From a virus: a stretch of 24,903 bases of DNA. Numbering within the stretch: position 1 is the first letter of the stretch; each line of letters begins with the position of its first letter. A program made the position numbers and the translations under genes. Location of the stretch: IMG/VR virus record IMGVR_UViG_3300003322_000475, positions 1-24,903 of that record; one strand, written 5' to 3'. Positions 5,709 through 11,431 of this stretch are shown here, one piece after another. The notes beneath the pieces are model-generated. The model had not been told where the DNA came from. It searched no databases and saw only the letters and a list, made by a program, of their open reading frames with translations.

Positions 5709-5970
5709 ACCATTCTATTATTTCCGGTGTGACGAATAAAGAAAATTCCATCCAGGCGAAAGAACCGTTTTTGTGCTGCAGCCAGCGGAATGACCATTCG
5801 CCATCCTTTGACTGTTCGGCCTGAATGATTGTGAAGGCATCTTCTGGATCGTCGCTACCTTCTTGTGTTGCCACTTTAGGGTGAGCAAATGTTATGCTTT
5901 TTAAGCCTACCCAAGTAGGGGGATAATCGGGGTGCGATTTGTATGACAAGTTTAAAAGTTGGAATTTCAT
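5695..5970 (-). CDS. hypothetical protein, 91 aa
   Basis: MKFQLLNLSYKSHPDYPPTW is followed by an acidic mid-section (EGSDDPEDAFTII) and an aromatic second half (WSFRWLQHKNGSFAWMEFSLF, ending 'PEIIEWYENQ'). It looks like a compact beta-rich single domain. The start overlaps the stop of the next gene upstream by 4 bp (ATGA), so it is an operon member. No known family recognised. Confidence 0.7.
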   Translation of the reverse strand: MKFQLLNLSYKSHPDYPPTWVGLKSITFAHPKVATQEGSDDPEDAFTIIQAEQSKDGEWSFRWLQHKNGSFAWMEFSLFVTPEIIEWYENQ

Positions 5971-6323
5971 GATTTGACTTTTTGAGTAAATGAAATGAAT
6001 TCCGGGGTCAACTCCCCGATTTCATCAAAAACGGGTATTTCTTCGTAGTCTACATAGGCAAATAGGGGGTAATTACTCTTACTGTTGTAGGTAGTGCAGA
6101 ATTGTATTTCGCGGCCATTCAGGGTGAAAGGGAGATTGGTGATAGTTAAATAGCCCTCATCCATCAATCCCACGTTGAACCCCTCTATGTCTTCATCGTC
6201 ATATTTGAGGTCATAAGGAGCCAACCCATCCAATATTTTAAGGCATAATAGCCCCATGCACTTTAATAGCTTTGCCTCGTTAAACAGATCCCGTGGGCAA
6301 ACTCGTTGGTAATGTATATCCAT
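5967..6323 (-). CDS. conserved phage hypothetical protein ('NEAKLLKCMG')
   Basis: A 118-residue soluble protein. Its start MDIHYQRVCPRDLFNEAKLL followed by KCMGLLCLKILDGL matches a pattern I have seen in other phage hypothetical proteins (an 'FNEAKLLKCLG' helix near the N-terminus, a beta-rich middle, a C-terminus ending near 'FT.KV'). No activity is known to me. It follows a leftward terminator, so it either has its own weak promoter or relies on read-through; none of the promoter consensus is visible upstream. Confidence 0.7.
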   Translation of the reverse strand: MDIHYQRVCPRDLFNEAKLLKCMGLLCLKILDGLAPYDLKYDDEDIEGFNVGLMDEGYLTITNLPFTLNGREIQFCTTYNSKSNYPLFAYVDYEEIPVFDEIGELTPEFISFTQKVKS

Positions 6324-6346
6324 TTTAGTTTTTTTTGAAAGTTAAG

Positions 6347-6364
6347 AAAAGGGGCCGAAGCCCC
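6347..6364 (-). terminator. leftward intrinsic terminator with UUCG loop
   Basis: On the minus strand GGGGC-TTCG-GCCCC (6364-6351) is followed by TTTT. The C(UUCG)G tetraloop is exceptionally stable. It lies 8 bp after the gene ending at 6372 and closes the unit that starts at the 7166 promoter. Confidence 0.75.
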
Positions 6365-6371
6365 GTTAAGG

Positions 6372-6572
6372 TTATTTGCTTGCTTTCAGGCGTTCACTGA
6401 TAGCGATATCAAAGGCGGTCCGTTCGGCTGTTACATCGTGAGATATGTTAGCCCATACGTTAGGCCCTTGCTTCAGGATATAGTAATACGCCTGGTCATA
6501 TGAAGGGAGGTCGTAGCCACCAAACAGAGCGTTCGCGACATCTGTAAGATACATTTCGATTGATTGTTTCAT
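6372..6572 (-). CDS. hypothetical protein, 66 aa
   Basis: MKQSIEMYLTDVANALFGGY leads into 'DQAYYYILKQGPNVWANISH' and a helical end 'AFDIAISERLKASK'. It looks like a small, mostly helical soluble protein. It is the last gene of the 7166-promoter unit and is followed at once by the UUCG terminator. A short 'AGTGTGAG'-like stretch precedes its start, as with several neighbours. Not recognised. Confidence 0.65.
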   Translation of the reverse strand: MKQSIEMYLTDVANALFGGYDLPSYDQAYYYILKQGPNVWANISHDVTAERTAFDIAISERLKASK

Positions 6573-6606
6573 AACTGTTGATATTTAAAGTGTGAGAAGA
6601 AAAGAT

Positions 6607-6813
6607 TTAGTTATTACATGCTGACCAATATAGCCCGGCGCATTCCTCAGCCGGTTTACATTCGTCGATACAATGATCAGCAATCGCCGGATCAGCAGAA
6701 ATAAAGAACATCCAGGAAGATTCACTATAGGATTGTGGATGTTTAGCAGCTAAGATGTTAGCGACCTTAGCGCAGTAGTCAGGAAACAGGCTGTTGATTT
6801 GTGTAGTAATCAT
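6607..6813 (-). CDS. hypothetical cysteine-containing protein, 68 aa
   Basis: Sequence MITTQINSLFPDYCAKVANI...SWMFFISADPAIADHCIDEC ends 'CAGLYWSACNN'. Five cysteines in 68 residues, four of them in the last 22, could bind a metal or form disulfides. No membrane segment is visible. Middle gene of the 7166-promoter unit. Function unknown. Confidence 0.65.
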   Translation of the reverse strand: MITTQINSLFPDYCAKVANILAAKHPQSYSESSWMFFISADPAIADHCIDECKPAEECAGLYWSACNN

Positions 6814-6855
6814 TGTTTTGAATTTTTAGTGTGGAGTAATTAAATGTTTTTAAGT

Positions 6856-7143
6856 TCAATATTCGTAAACCTTTACCCATGAGCCATCCCATTGTGTACC
6901 GTTCAGGTACCATACACCTTTCTTTTGTTGAATGTGTACGCCTGGTAAAGCATTAAGGCGTTCTTTAGTAGTGTTGGAAAACCAACCTGCATTAGTGATA
7001 TGGAGTTCACCTGACTCATTACGGTCCGCAATTCTGTTCCCGTGAAGCGTAAGGGCTCCTTCCCATACGCGGGTATTGCCGGAATTAAAAGAGCCACAAG
7101 TGGCTAATGCGATTGCTGCATTGTCTGAAATTTTACGTGCCAT
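6856..7143 (-). CDS. conserved phage hypothetical protein, 95 aa
   Basis: A beta-rich protein with 'ALTLHGNRIADRNESGELHI', 'NAGWFSNTTKERLNALPGVH' and 'KKGVWYLNGTQWDGSWVKVYEY'. The order 'LHG..IA', 'T..(T)RERLN.LPGV', 'YLNG..WDG' recurs in hypothetical proteins of many tailed phages, so this is a genuine conserved family of unknown role. It is the first gene of its unit: a consensus promoter with an overlapping dyad lies at 7166-7198, about 15 nt of leader before ATG 7143. Confidence 0.8.
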   Translation of the reverse strand: MARKISDNAAIALATCGSFNSGNTRVWEGALTLHGNRIADRNESGELHITNAGWFSNTTKERLNALPGVHIQQKKGVWYLNGTQWDGSWVKVYEY

Positions 7144-7165
7144 AGTATTTTTTGGTTTGTGCCCA

Positions 7166-7198
7166 CAAAGATAAGATCATTTATCTTGGTATTCCAAA
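7166..7198 (-). promoter_or_regulatory. Bacteroidetes-type promoter, leftward
   Basis: Read leftward: TTTG (7198-7195), 21 bp, TATCTTTG (7173-7166). Transcription would begin roughly 15 nt before ATG 7143. It drives the three genes 7143, 6813 and 6572, which end at the UUCG terminator near 6350, a complete small transcription unit. Confidence 0.75.
7168..7187. promoter_or_regulatory. perfect dyad over the -7 box, candidate operator
   Basis: AAGATAA (7168-7174) and TTATCTT (7181-7187) form a perfect 7-bp inverted repeat with a 6-bp spacer (GATCAT) overlapping the -7 element and spacer of the promoter. That is where a repressor would bind. The candidate regulators in the window are the HTH protein at 4717 and the ribbon-helix-helix protein at 16729. 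Confidence 0.5.
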
Positions 7199-7252
7199 TA
7201 AAATTTACAGAAAATAGGTTAAATACGCTGAAAGCCTTACCAGTAAAGGGTG

Positions 7253-7657
7253 TTATCCTTGTATTTTGTAATGTTTGAGGGCGATAAAGAACTCATTTGA
7301 AGCTTTAGGAAACTTCTTGACTTTATGTATTTTCATAAGATATCCCCTATAGTTTGGGTTCTCATTTCCGGTATAATGCCAATTAAATAGCGTTTTACTT
7401 TCTTGGTACATTTTCACAAAATAACCCTCCCAATAACCAACATCATCTTTGTGAGTACACTTTAGTATTTTGATATGCGGGATAATCCCCTCGTACAACT
7501 TGTTCTTTATAAACCTATGCAAGTTATAATATGGTGCAGGTTGTCTAGCACTAGAAATATGGGACTTAAACCTCGTTATTGGAGATTTAGATCGGCCAAT
7601 GTACACAGGCATATCCCCAATAAAAATACCGTATATGAAGTATATTTTTGTATGCAT
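7253..7657 (-). CDS. stand-alone GIY-YIG family endonuclease
   Basis: I use ATG 7657 (MHTKIYFIYG; 134 aa), since the domain begins at once; the frame is open to 7690. The catalytic motifs are present: FIYG (residues 7-10), PVYIGRS (17-23, YIG at 19-21), R29, H33 and the glutamate in YWEGYF (E77). GIY-YIG enzymes cut DNA and in phages are often free-standing homing endonucleases. The protein ends soon after the catalytic domain plus a short basic tail, with no clear DNA-binding module. It sits alone between gene clusters, consistent with a mobile intruder. A -7-like box (7760-7767) without a -33 partner lies upstream. Confidence 0.8.
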   Translation of the reverse strand: MHTKIYFIYGIFIGDMPVYIGRSKSPITRFKSHISSARQPAPYYNLHRFIKNKLYEGIIPHIKILKCTHKDDVGYWEGYFVKMYQESKTLFNWHYTGNENPNYRGYLMKIHKVKKFPKASNEFFIALKHYKIQG

Positions 7658-7759
7658 AAAAAAAGACCCTGGTTTCATTGGTGGTGGCAATTACTCCCAG
7701 AATCTTTTATAAGATAAAATAAGGTTATTGCTTTACTCCACCACAGAAAAAGCATAGAT

Positions 7760-7767
7760 CAAAGTTA
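7760..7767 (-). promoter_or_regulatory. possible -7 box upstream of the GIY-YIG gene
   Basis: TAACTTTG on the minus strand fits TAnnTTTG, but no TTG or TTTG lies 19-21 bp further upstream (the nearest is at 25 bp). Listed as a weak candidate promoter for the nuclease gene. The rest of the 7658-7854 gap holds the left arm of the 23-bp inverted repeat and nothing else I can name. Confidence 0.3.
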
Positions 7768-7796
7768 CAACAAAATACCTAATTAAAGGCTTCAAG

Positions 7797-7819
7797 CGTG
7801 CGTTATACGCCAACAACTA
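7797..7819. repeat. left arm of a perfect 23-bp inverted repeat
   Basis: This arm is the exact reverse complement of 8718-8740. It contains the near-palindrome GCGTTATACGC (7800-7810). It lies outside any gene, whereas the other arm falls inside a coding frame. The pair flanks about 900 bp containing the 8082 and 8468 genes and an AT-rich gap. Confidence 0.9.
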
Positions 7820-7854
7820 AGGGGATAGAACAGGATATTTTAAGCATAAAGGCT

Positions 7855-8082
7855 TTATTTCATTAATTCCAAAACATTTAACCAATACTCGGCACCTTCT
7901 ATACTTTCTGAAAAAGGGAAGGCACTGTTGATCGCATGACGGACAGATGTTAGCCTGTAATTAGGATCATGCACAAAACCAGGCGTAGCCCGAAGGAAGC
8001 AACACCTGTTAACAATTGCCCTATGGCGAATCCCTAGATCTGGTATAGATCGCAAGATATCCATTACATTATCCCTCGTCAT
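7855..8082 (-). CDS. hypothetical protein, 75 aa
   Basis: MTRDNVMDILRSIPDLGIRH is followed by 'RAIVNRCCFLRATPGFVHDP', 'SVRHAINSAFPF' and a helical end. The first half could be a small helical DNA-contacting domain but no motif is decisive. Its ATG overlaps the stop of the DnaA-like gene by 4 bp, so the two are coupled. Both lie inside the 23-bp inverted repeat. Confidence 0.7.
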   Translation of the reverse strand: MTRDNVMDILRSIPDLGIRHRAIVNRCCFLRATPGFVHDPNYRLTSVRHAINSAFPFSESIEGAEYWLNVLELMK

Positions 8083-8468
8083 AGTTTCCCCTGCTGCTTA
8101 TACTTCTTAATAGTCGACTCCTTCAACCCGGCAATTAATTTACACTGCGCCCGGATAGATTTATACAATGCCGCAAATTCAGGATCGTAATAAGCGCGAT
8201 AGCTAGGATACACTAAATAACGGCTTCGCTTTATCAGCAAATAAACCCTCTGAAAACTAATACCCGCAGCTTTGGCTATTTGCTCGTTATTTAAGCCGCA
8301 ACAGCGACGCATAAGGAAGATGTACGCGCGTCTGTTTATAGCGTCAAAATCGCCAGATAAATGGCCGTTAAACACAGGTATGATCCCGGTTTGGTTAGTG
8401 TACACGAATTCCAGGGTATCTAAAGTGACTAAGCCACGCTTCCCGCGCTGTCTGCTGCGATCTGACAT
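8079..8468 (-). CDS. DnaA domain IV-like helix-turn-helix protein
   Basis: Start chosen at ATG 8468 (MSDRSRQRGKRG; 129 aa); the frame extends upstream only via TTG. The central part 'INRRAYIFLMRRCCGLNNEQ' plus 'IAKAAGISFQRVYLLIKR' (about residues 44-81) resembles DnaA domain IV (a...yLmr...gls..eIg...g...sTV..ai), although the DHSTV-type signature is replaced. A basic C-terminus follows. DnaA-like HTH proteins recognise origin boxes; here the context (an AT-rich gap, a DnaA-box-like TTATCCACA at 8765-8773 on the minus strand, and RepL close by) suggests replication control. It could instead be an ordinary transcriptional regulator. A TAATTTTG box (8482-8475) abuts the start, so the mRNA may be nearly leaderless. 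Confidence 0.6.
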   Translation of the reverse strand: MSDRSRQRGKRGLVTLDTLEFVYTNQTGIIPVFNGHLSGDFDAINRRAYIFLMRRCCGLNNEQIAKAAGISFQRVYLLIKRSRYLVYPSYRAYYDPEFAALYKSIRAQCKLIAGLKESTIKKYKQQGKL

Positions 8469-8474
8469 CAAAAT

Positions 8475-8482
8475 CAAAATTA
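8475..8482 (-). promoter_or_regulatory. possible -7 box directly at the DnaA-like gene
   Basis: TAATTTTG (minus strand) fits TAnnTTTG and sits 6 bp before ATG 8468, predicting an almost leaderless transcript. The -33 match is poor (nearest TTG at 23 bp). The gap 8483-8668 is strongly AT-rich with no gene; it could be a DNA-unwinding region. Confidence 0.3.
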
Positions 8483-8668
8483 CATTAATGTCTCAATAGA
8501 TAATTCAACATTATTTACCAATAGTTCAATTTTGTTTAACCAAAACTAAATAATATTAAACAAACAAGACGTTTTGTTAAGTAAATCAACAGATTAATTG
8601 AAATGACCCACATTATTACCCTACTAAAATTGTGGACTATTAGTAATAGTGGGATACGGGTTTATCTC

Positions 8669-8986
8669 CTATCCCATCTTTAACCCTTCAGGCGTTGAAT
8701 ATTCCCCTACGATTGTGTAGTTGTTGGCGTATAACGCACGTATAACGCGTTCAATGTGGCGTTTTGTGGATAAAACAGGGCTTTCTACGTATGGCGACTC
8801 ATCGCATCGCCGCACCCTAGGTGAATTCTTACCATCATATAACAGACCTGTAAGCGTGTCGAGCTGATGTATCCAATGCATATACCAGGTCCGCCCACAT
8901 ATATGGCTGCATTGAATCCCTGCAGCACTAGCAGAACAGATTCCCCCACGGGCATTACCTGGATCGATAGCGTCATCGCATCGCAT
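8669..8986 (-). CDS. hypothetical protein, 105 aa, cysteine/histidine-bearing N-terminus
   Basis: ATG 8986 begins MRCDDAIDPGNARGGICSAS; the frame opens one codon earlier with GTG. The N-terminal half carries C3, C17, C26, H28 and C30 in a pattern that might bind metal. The second half ('VLSTKRHIERVIRALYANNY' then 'TIVGEYSTPEGLKMG') looks like a helix plus a beta hairpin. The codons for RALYANNY lie in the right arm of the 23-bp inverted repeat. The frame is long and GC-rich, but opposite-strand frames also exist here, so gene status is only moderately certain. Confidence 0.5.
   Translation of the reverse strand: MRCDDAIDPGNARGGICSASAAGIQCSHICGRTWYMHWIHQLDTLTGLLYDGKNSPRVRRCDESPYVESPVLSTKRHIERVIRALYANNYTIVGEYSTPEGLKMG
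8718..8740. repeat. right arm of a perfect 23-bp inverted repeat, with tandem 10-mers
   Basis: The exact reverse complement of 7797-7819. The arm includes GCGTATAACGC (8727-8737), and the ten bases CGTATAACGC recur immediately at 8739-8748, so this side carries two tandem palindromic units. Such units could be protein-binding sites. Confidence 0.9.
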
Positions 8987-9116
8987 CACATAGTTCTACA
9001 CACCAAACCGAAAAACAGCTTTGAAGCATGTCGATTCCCAGCACACATGCCAACACCCGCAAGCAATCCCAAAAGTAAAAGTTCAGTCGCCAATCCACAC
9101 CCACCCGGTCACACAT
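8973..9116 (-). CDS. possible small cysteine-rich protein, 47 aa
   Basis: A short frame from ATG 9116 to TGA 8973, overlapping the start of the 8986 gene. The product (MCDRVGVDWRLNFYFWDCLR, then VLACVLGIDMLQSCFSVWCV and a short tail) is aromatic- and cysteine-rich. It could be a small membrane-associated peptide, or just an open frame in a G/T-rich strand. The two genes would share the GCGATGCGATGA repeat region. Low confidence. Confidence 0.25.
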   Translation of the reverse strand: MCDRVGVDWRLNFYFWDCLRVLACVLGIDMLQSCFSVWCVELCDAMR

Positions 9117-9151
9117 TCACGATTCCCCTATCGCATGTCACGTATCAGGGT

Positions 9152-9164
9152 GGGGTATAACCCC
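9152..9164. repeat. short G/C hairpin at the strand-composition switch
   Basis: GGGG (9152-9155) and CCCC (9161-9164) flank TATAA, giving a compact hairpin-prone dyad in the gap between the leftward and rightward transcription units. Placed at the point where strand composition flips, it may be an origin element, or simply chance. Confidence 0.3.
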
Positions 9165-9187
9165 CAACTCACACAGTTATCCCTATA

Positions 9188-9218
9188 TTTTCATTAAAAC
9201 GGAATATTATTACTTTTG
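9188..9218 (+). promoter_or_regulatory. Bacteroidetes-type promoter for the rightward replication island
   Basis: TTTT (9188-9191), 19 bp, TACTTTTG (9211-9218). The -7 box is a full match; the -33 box has T in place of G. Transcription would start near 9224, leaving either a leaderless small ORF (ATG 9225) or a leader of about 210 nt before the RepL-like gene. Confidence 0.5.
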
Positions 9219-9224
9219 TTGGTT

Positions 9225-9329
9225 ATGGCTATAATCCTTACTGGTATTGATTTTCGTGGTTTTTTTGGTGGTTATAAAAATGACGTATATAATACTATAG
9301 GAGTATTATTATATGCACACATAGAATGA
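9225..9329 (+). CDS. possible leader ORF, 34 aa
   Basis: ATG 9225 to TGA 9327-9329 encodes MAIILTGIDFRGFFGGYKND followed by VYNTIGVLLYAHIE. It begins at the predicted transcription start of the promoter at 9188-9218, so it would be translated as a leaderless or very short-leader peptide upstream of the RepL-like gene. Composition is plausible but the frame is too short to be sure. The remainder of the gap (9330-9433) is AT-rich with no feature I can name. Confidence 0.3.
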   Translation: MAIILTGIDFRGFFGGYKNDVYNTIGVLLYAHIE

Positions 9330-9433
9330 TTTTAGTAATATGAGGTTATTGTATTGATTTACAGTCATTTTAGTTATATTGTGTTTGGATTTTTCGTGGA
9401 AATTATTTACCTTTATTGTTCAAACTGCGATAA

Positions 9434-9892
9434 ATGAGAATAAAAAAGCGTCCGGAAATTGATGAGGATTCGTTGCCTGTAAATCCTTTTGTTTCTTTTT
9501 TGGACATACCGGTAAACAAGGTTATTCGTGGTTTGGGTCAGGATGGTAAGGTTCGTGAGATGGAGTTGGAGAAGTCTAAGTATGCCAAGGTGTATATTAC
9601 TCCTGCAATCAGGAAATATACGAGTAATTTGAGCGGCTCAGCTGCTTTGATGTTTATTTGGATACTTCAGGAGTTAGATTCTGGCAGGGACTGGTTGTGG
9701 GTAAACAAGGAGCGCTATCAGAAGGAGCATGATATTAAGTCTATGAAAACAGTAAATGCTGCTTTAGTTGAGTTGGACAATAAGAGGTTTATTGATGGTA
9801 TTGCGGGTAAGAAGGATGTGTATTTTATCAATCCTGTTATTTTCTTTTGTGGTAGCCGAATTAATAAATACCCTGAATGTGTTTCGCGATGA
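9434..9892 (+). CDS. RepL-like winged-helix replication protein
   Basis: A 152-residue protein whose second half matches the RepL/plasmid replication-maintenance pattern: 'LSGSAALMFIWILQEL' (helix 1), 'WLWVNKERYQKEHDIKSMKT' and 'VNAALVELDNKRFI' (helix-turn-helix), then 'KKDVYFINPVIFFCGSR', which corresponds to the family's wing ending in '(Y/F)(W/F)INP..F..G.R'. RepL initiates replication in some Firmicute plasmids and is found in phages of many hosts. Its place at the composition switch near 9180, next to a DnaA-like gene, fits an origin-binding role, but regulatory roles are equally compatible. The TGA stop overlaps an ATG in another frame (9889), pointing to a coupled downstream gene that is now frame-disrupted. 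Confidence 0.65.
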   Translation: MRIKKRPEIDEDSLPVNPFVSFLDIPVNKVIRGLGQDGKVREMELEKSKYAKVYITPAIRKYTSNLSGSAALMFIWILQELDSGRDWLWVNKERYQKEHDIKSMKTVNAALVELDNKRFIDGIAGKKDVYFINPVIFFCGSRINKYPECVSR

Positions 9893-10112
9893 ATAGACTG
9901 ATATTTGTAGGAATGCGCGATTAATTGATCCTTTTTGTGTTTTGGTTAAGGAATTTGGGAATAAGGATAGTTTGTTTGATATTGCACAGTGGTTGTTCGA
10001 AAATGGGTATTCCGAAGAGAACTTATTAATCCCCGATGTGAGATACCTATCTGTATATTTAGACATACGGAATTTAGAGTTTTACAATAAAAAATTCACA
10101 GATGACAAATAA
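9889..10112 (+). pseudogene. frameshifted small gene between RepL-like and 10102 genes
   Basis: ATG 9889 overlaps the RepL stop (ATGA) and encodes only MNRLIFVGMRD before a stop. In the next frame a fully open, protein-like reading runs from 9897 to TAA 10112: RNARLIDPFCVLVKEFGNKD, then SLFDIAQWLFENGYSEENLL and IPDVRYLSVYLDIRNLEFYN, with no ATG of its own (a TTG at 9942 is available). Its stop overlaps the next start (ATGACAAATAA). One extra T in the TTT near 9903-9906 would join both parts into one intact protein of about 74 aa. A lesion, a sequencing error or TTG initiation are the options. No classical slippery heptamer is present. Confidence 0.55.
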
Positions 10113-10383
10113 ACAACTATTAGAAAATACGATTACCTGCATACAGTCTGGTATGTCCAGGGATCACGAGCTGTTGATCCAGGAACAGCTTATTTCTGAA
10201 GACTTGATGATGGTGTCCTTTGGGATAAAAACAGGAGAAGGAGTAGAAAGTCTTTACAAAGTATCTATGACTAGTTCAATTTATCAAGATGAGGAGCAAA
10301 AGTCTTTGGAGATATGGAAGGCGTTGATGAGATGTTTCGGTAATTTGGTTTGGAAATACAAGAATGCGTGTCAGAATGTTTAG
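10102..10383 (+). CDS. hypothetical protein, 93 aa
   Basis: MTNKQLLENTITCIQSGMSR is followed by 'DHELLIQEQLISEDLMMVSF' and a helical end 'SLEIWKALMRCFGNLVWKYK'. It looks like a small alpha/beta soluble protein. Its start overlaps the stop of the broken upstream reading frame. A GC-rich imperfect hairpin (about 10396-10425) follows the stop without a good T tract. No family recognised. Confidence 0.65.
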   Translation: MTNKQLLENTITCIQSGMSRDHELLIQEQLISEDLMMVSFGIKTGEGVESLYKVSMTSSIYQDEEQKSLEIWKALMRCFGNLVWKYKNACQNV

Positions 10384-10491
10384 TAAACGCAAAACCCGGA
10401 ACATATCTGGATGCGCCGGGCTTCGAAACTTATTGTCCGATATTGGTACAATAAGTAGCATCAAATTTACTATTTTTTCTTAAATGTCTTG

Positions 10492-10499
10492 TATATTTG
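10492..10499 (+). promoter_or_regulatory. -7 box upstream of the 10545 gene
   Basis: TATATTTG fits TAnnTTTG exactly and would give a leader of about 40 nt before ATG 10545. No good -33 TTG is found 19-21 bp upstream, so this is a partial match. Confidence 0.4.
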
Positions 10500-10544
10500 C
10501 TTTCAGAAGCCGTGAGCAATTCCGCCCGGCTAAACAAACAATAT

Positions 10545-10934
10545 ATGAAAAGTACAGCAAAGTTTGAACTGACTTCAAACAACGACGGGACATTGAATCC
10601 CGTTTTGTCTCTAACCATCGAGCAAAGCCCGGATGTGCGTGATGGGATCGCAAATTCCTTCATAGGGTCTCTTGGACTTAGACACGGCCTATGTCACTGG
10701 CGCCGGGAATCATTTTCTGCAGAAGGTGAAAAGAATTTTTTGATATCGGCTTACCGGCCAAATCAAAGCCTTGCCATCCTGGATGTTTCCGCCCTATATA
10801 CAACTGCTACTCCTTATAACGGGAAAAGAATTGAGTTTAGGGATAAGCTGGTTGAATTGTGTCAGCAATATGGTGTGACCATTGATACTCTCATATCGGA
10901 CGGTCTGGATCTGCAAACAACAGTTAATAATTAA
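10545..10934 (+). CDS. hypothetical protein, 129 aa
   Basis: Start placed at ATG 10545 (MKSTAKFELTSNN). The frame is open further upstream only through TTG 10497, which lies inside the candidate -7 box and so cannot be the start if that promoter is real. The protein contains 'NPVLSLTIEQSPDVRDGIANSFIG'-type alternating strands and ends 'LVELCQQYGVTIDTLI' plus an acidic tail. It looks soluble. It is the last rightward gene of the island and is followed by a strong terminator. No family recognised. Confidence 0.7.
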   Translation: MKSTAKFELTSNNDGTLNPVLSLTIEQSPDVRDGIANSFIGSLGLRHGLCHWRRESFSAEGEKNFLISAYRPNQSLAILDVSALYTTATPYNGKRIEFRDKLVELCQQYGVTIDTLISDGLDLQTTVNN

Positions 10935-10960
10935 GTCGCTTCTTTCCGTTTCATAAACAT

Positions 10961-10990
10961 AAACCCTCTGATTTCGGAGGGTTTTGTTTT
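10961..10990 (+). terminator. rightward intrinsic terminator
   Basis: AAACCCTC (10961-10968) pairs with GAGGGTTT (10977-10984) around an 8-nt loop and runs into TTTTGTTTT. It closes the rightward island just after the 10934 stop. The gap to 11174 also holds the opposing terminator at 11051-11079; the remaining 95 bp shows nothing. Confidence 0.85.
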
Positions 10991-11050
10991 GATGTTACTT
11001 TTGAACGCTCAGAATAGTTTGATTATCGTTTTTTTGTGTTTTTGATAAAC

Positions 11051-11079
11051 AAAACAAAACCCCACCGTAATTGGTAGGG
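11051..11079 (-). terminator. leftward intrinsic terminator
   Basis: On the minus strand CCCTACC (11079-11073) pairs with GGTGGGG (11066-11060, one T-G wobble) around a 6-nt loop and is followed by TTTTGTTTT. It ends the long leftward block coming from 16.7 kb. Together with the terminator at 10961 it makes a clean convergent boundary. Confidence 0.8.
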
Positions 11080-11174
11080 ATACTATTGGTGGCGAATTGC
11101 CTCCTTATGTCGTGGGTGGAAATTCCTTTTAAGCCCCTATTATCATTTGAAATACTAGATGCCATCAATGATAT

Positions 11175-11396
11175 TTATTGATGTAGCCATTCAAATATTT
11201 TGTCTGCACTTTCACGAATAGAAACGAGGTCAACTGTAATAACAGTTCCTTCTACGGAATGTAGAGGTGCGCATGCTGCCATTGCTTTTTCCCAGCACCA
11301 TTTTTTTGCTTCTACTACCCTCCAATCAATGAGTTGTATTTTACAACCAGTATCTATTGTGCTGTAATTCTGCAATTGTTCTGTTTGATTTTCCAT
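11175..11396 (-). CDS. hypothetical protein, 73 aa
   Basis: MENQTEQLQNYSTIDTGCKI leads into 'VEAKKWCWEKAMAACAPLHS' and ends 'VSIRESADKIFEWLHQ'. A small soluble protein with three cysteines in the middle third. It is the last gene of the leftward block, followed about 95 bp later by the terminator. No family recognised. Confidence 0.65.
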   Translation of the reverse strand: MENQTEQLQNYSTIDTGCKIQLIDWRVVEAKKWCWEKAMAACAPLHSVEGTVITVDLVSIRESADKIFEWLHQ

Positions 11397-11431
11397 ATTA
11401 TCCCGGTAAACAGATCCGGTGTGTTTATAGT

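Noticed and set aside
8867-9160. Rightward frame of 97 codons rich in Pro, Ser and His
   Set aside because: Arises from the C-rich strand opposite the leftward frames; composition is low-complexity and there is no promoter or start context.
9840-9930. Programmed -1 frameshift joining RepL to the next frame
   Set aside because: The 0-frame has a TAG at 9894-9896 just after the RepL stop and no slippery heptamer; a lesion in the downstream gene explains the data better.
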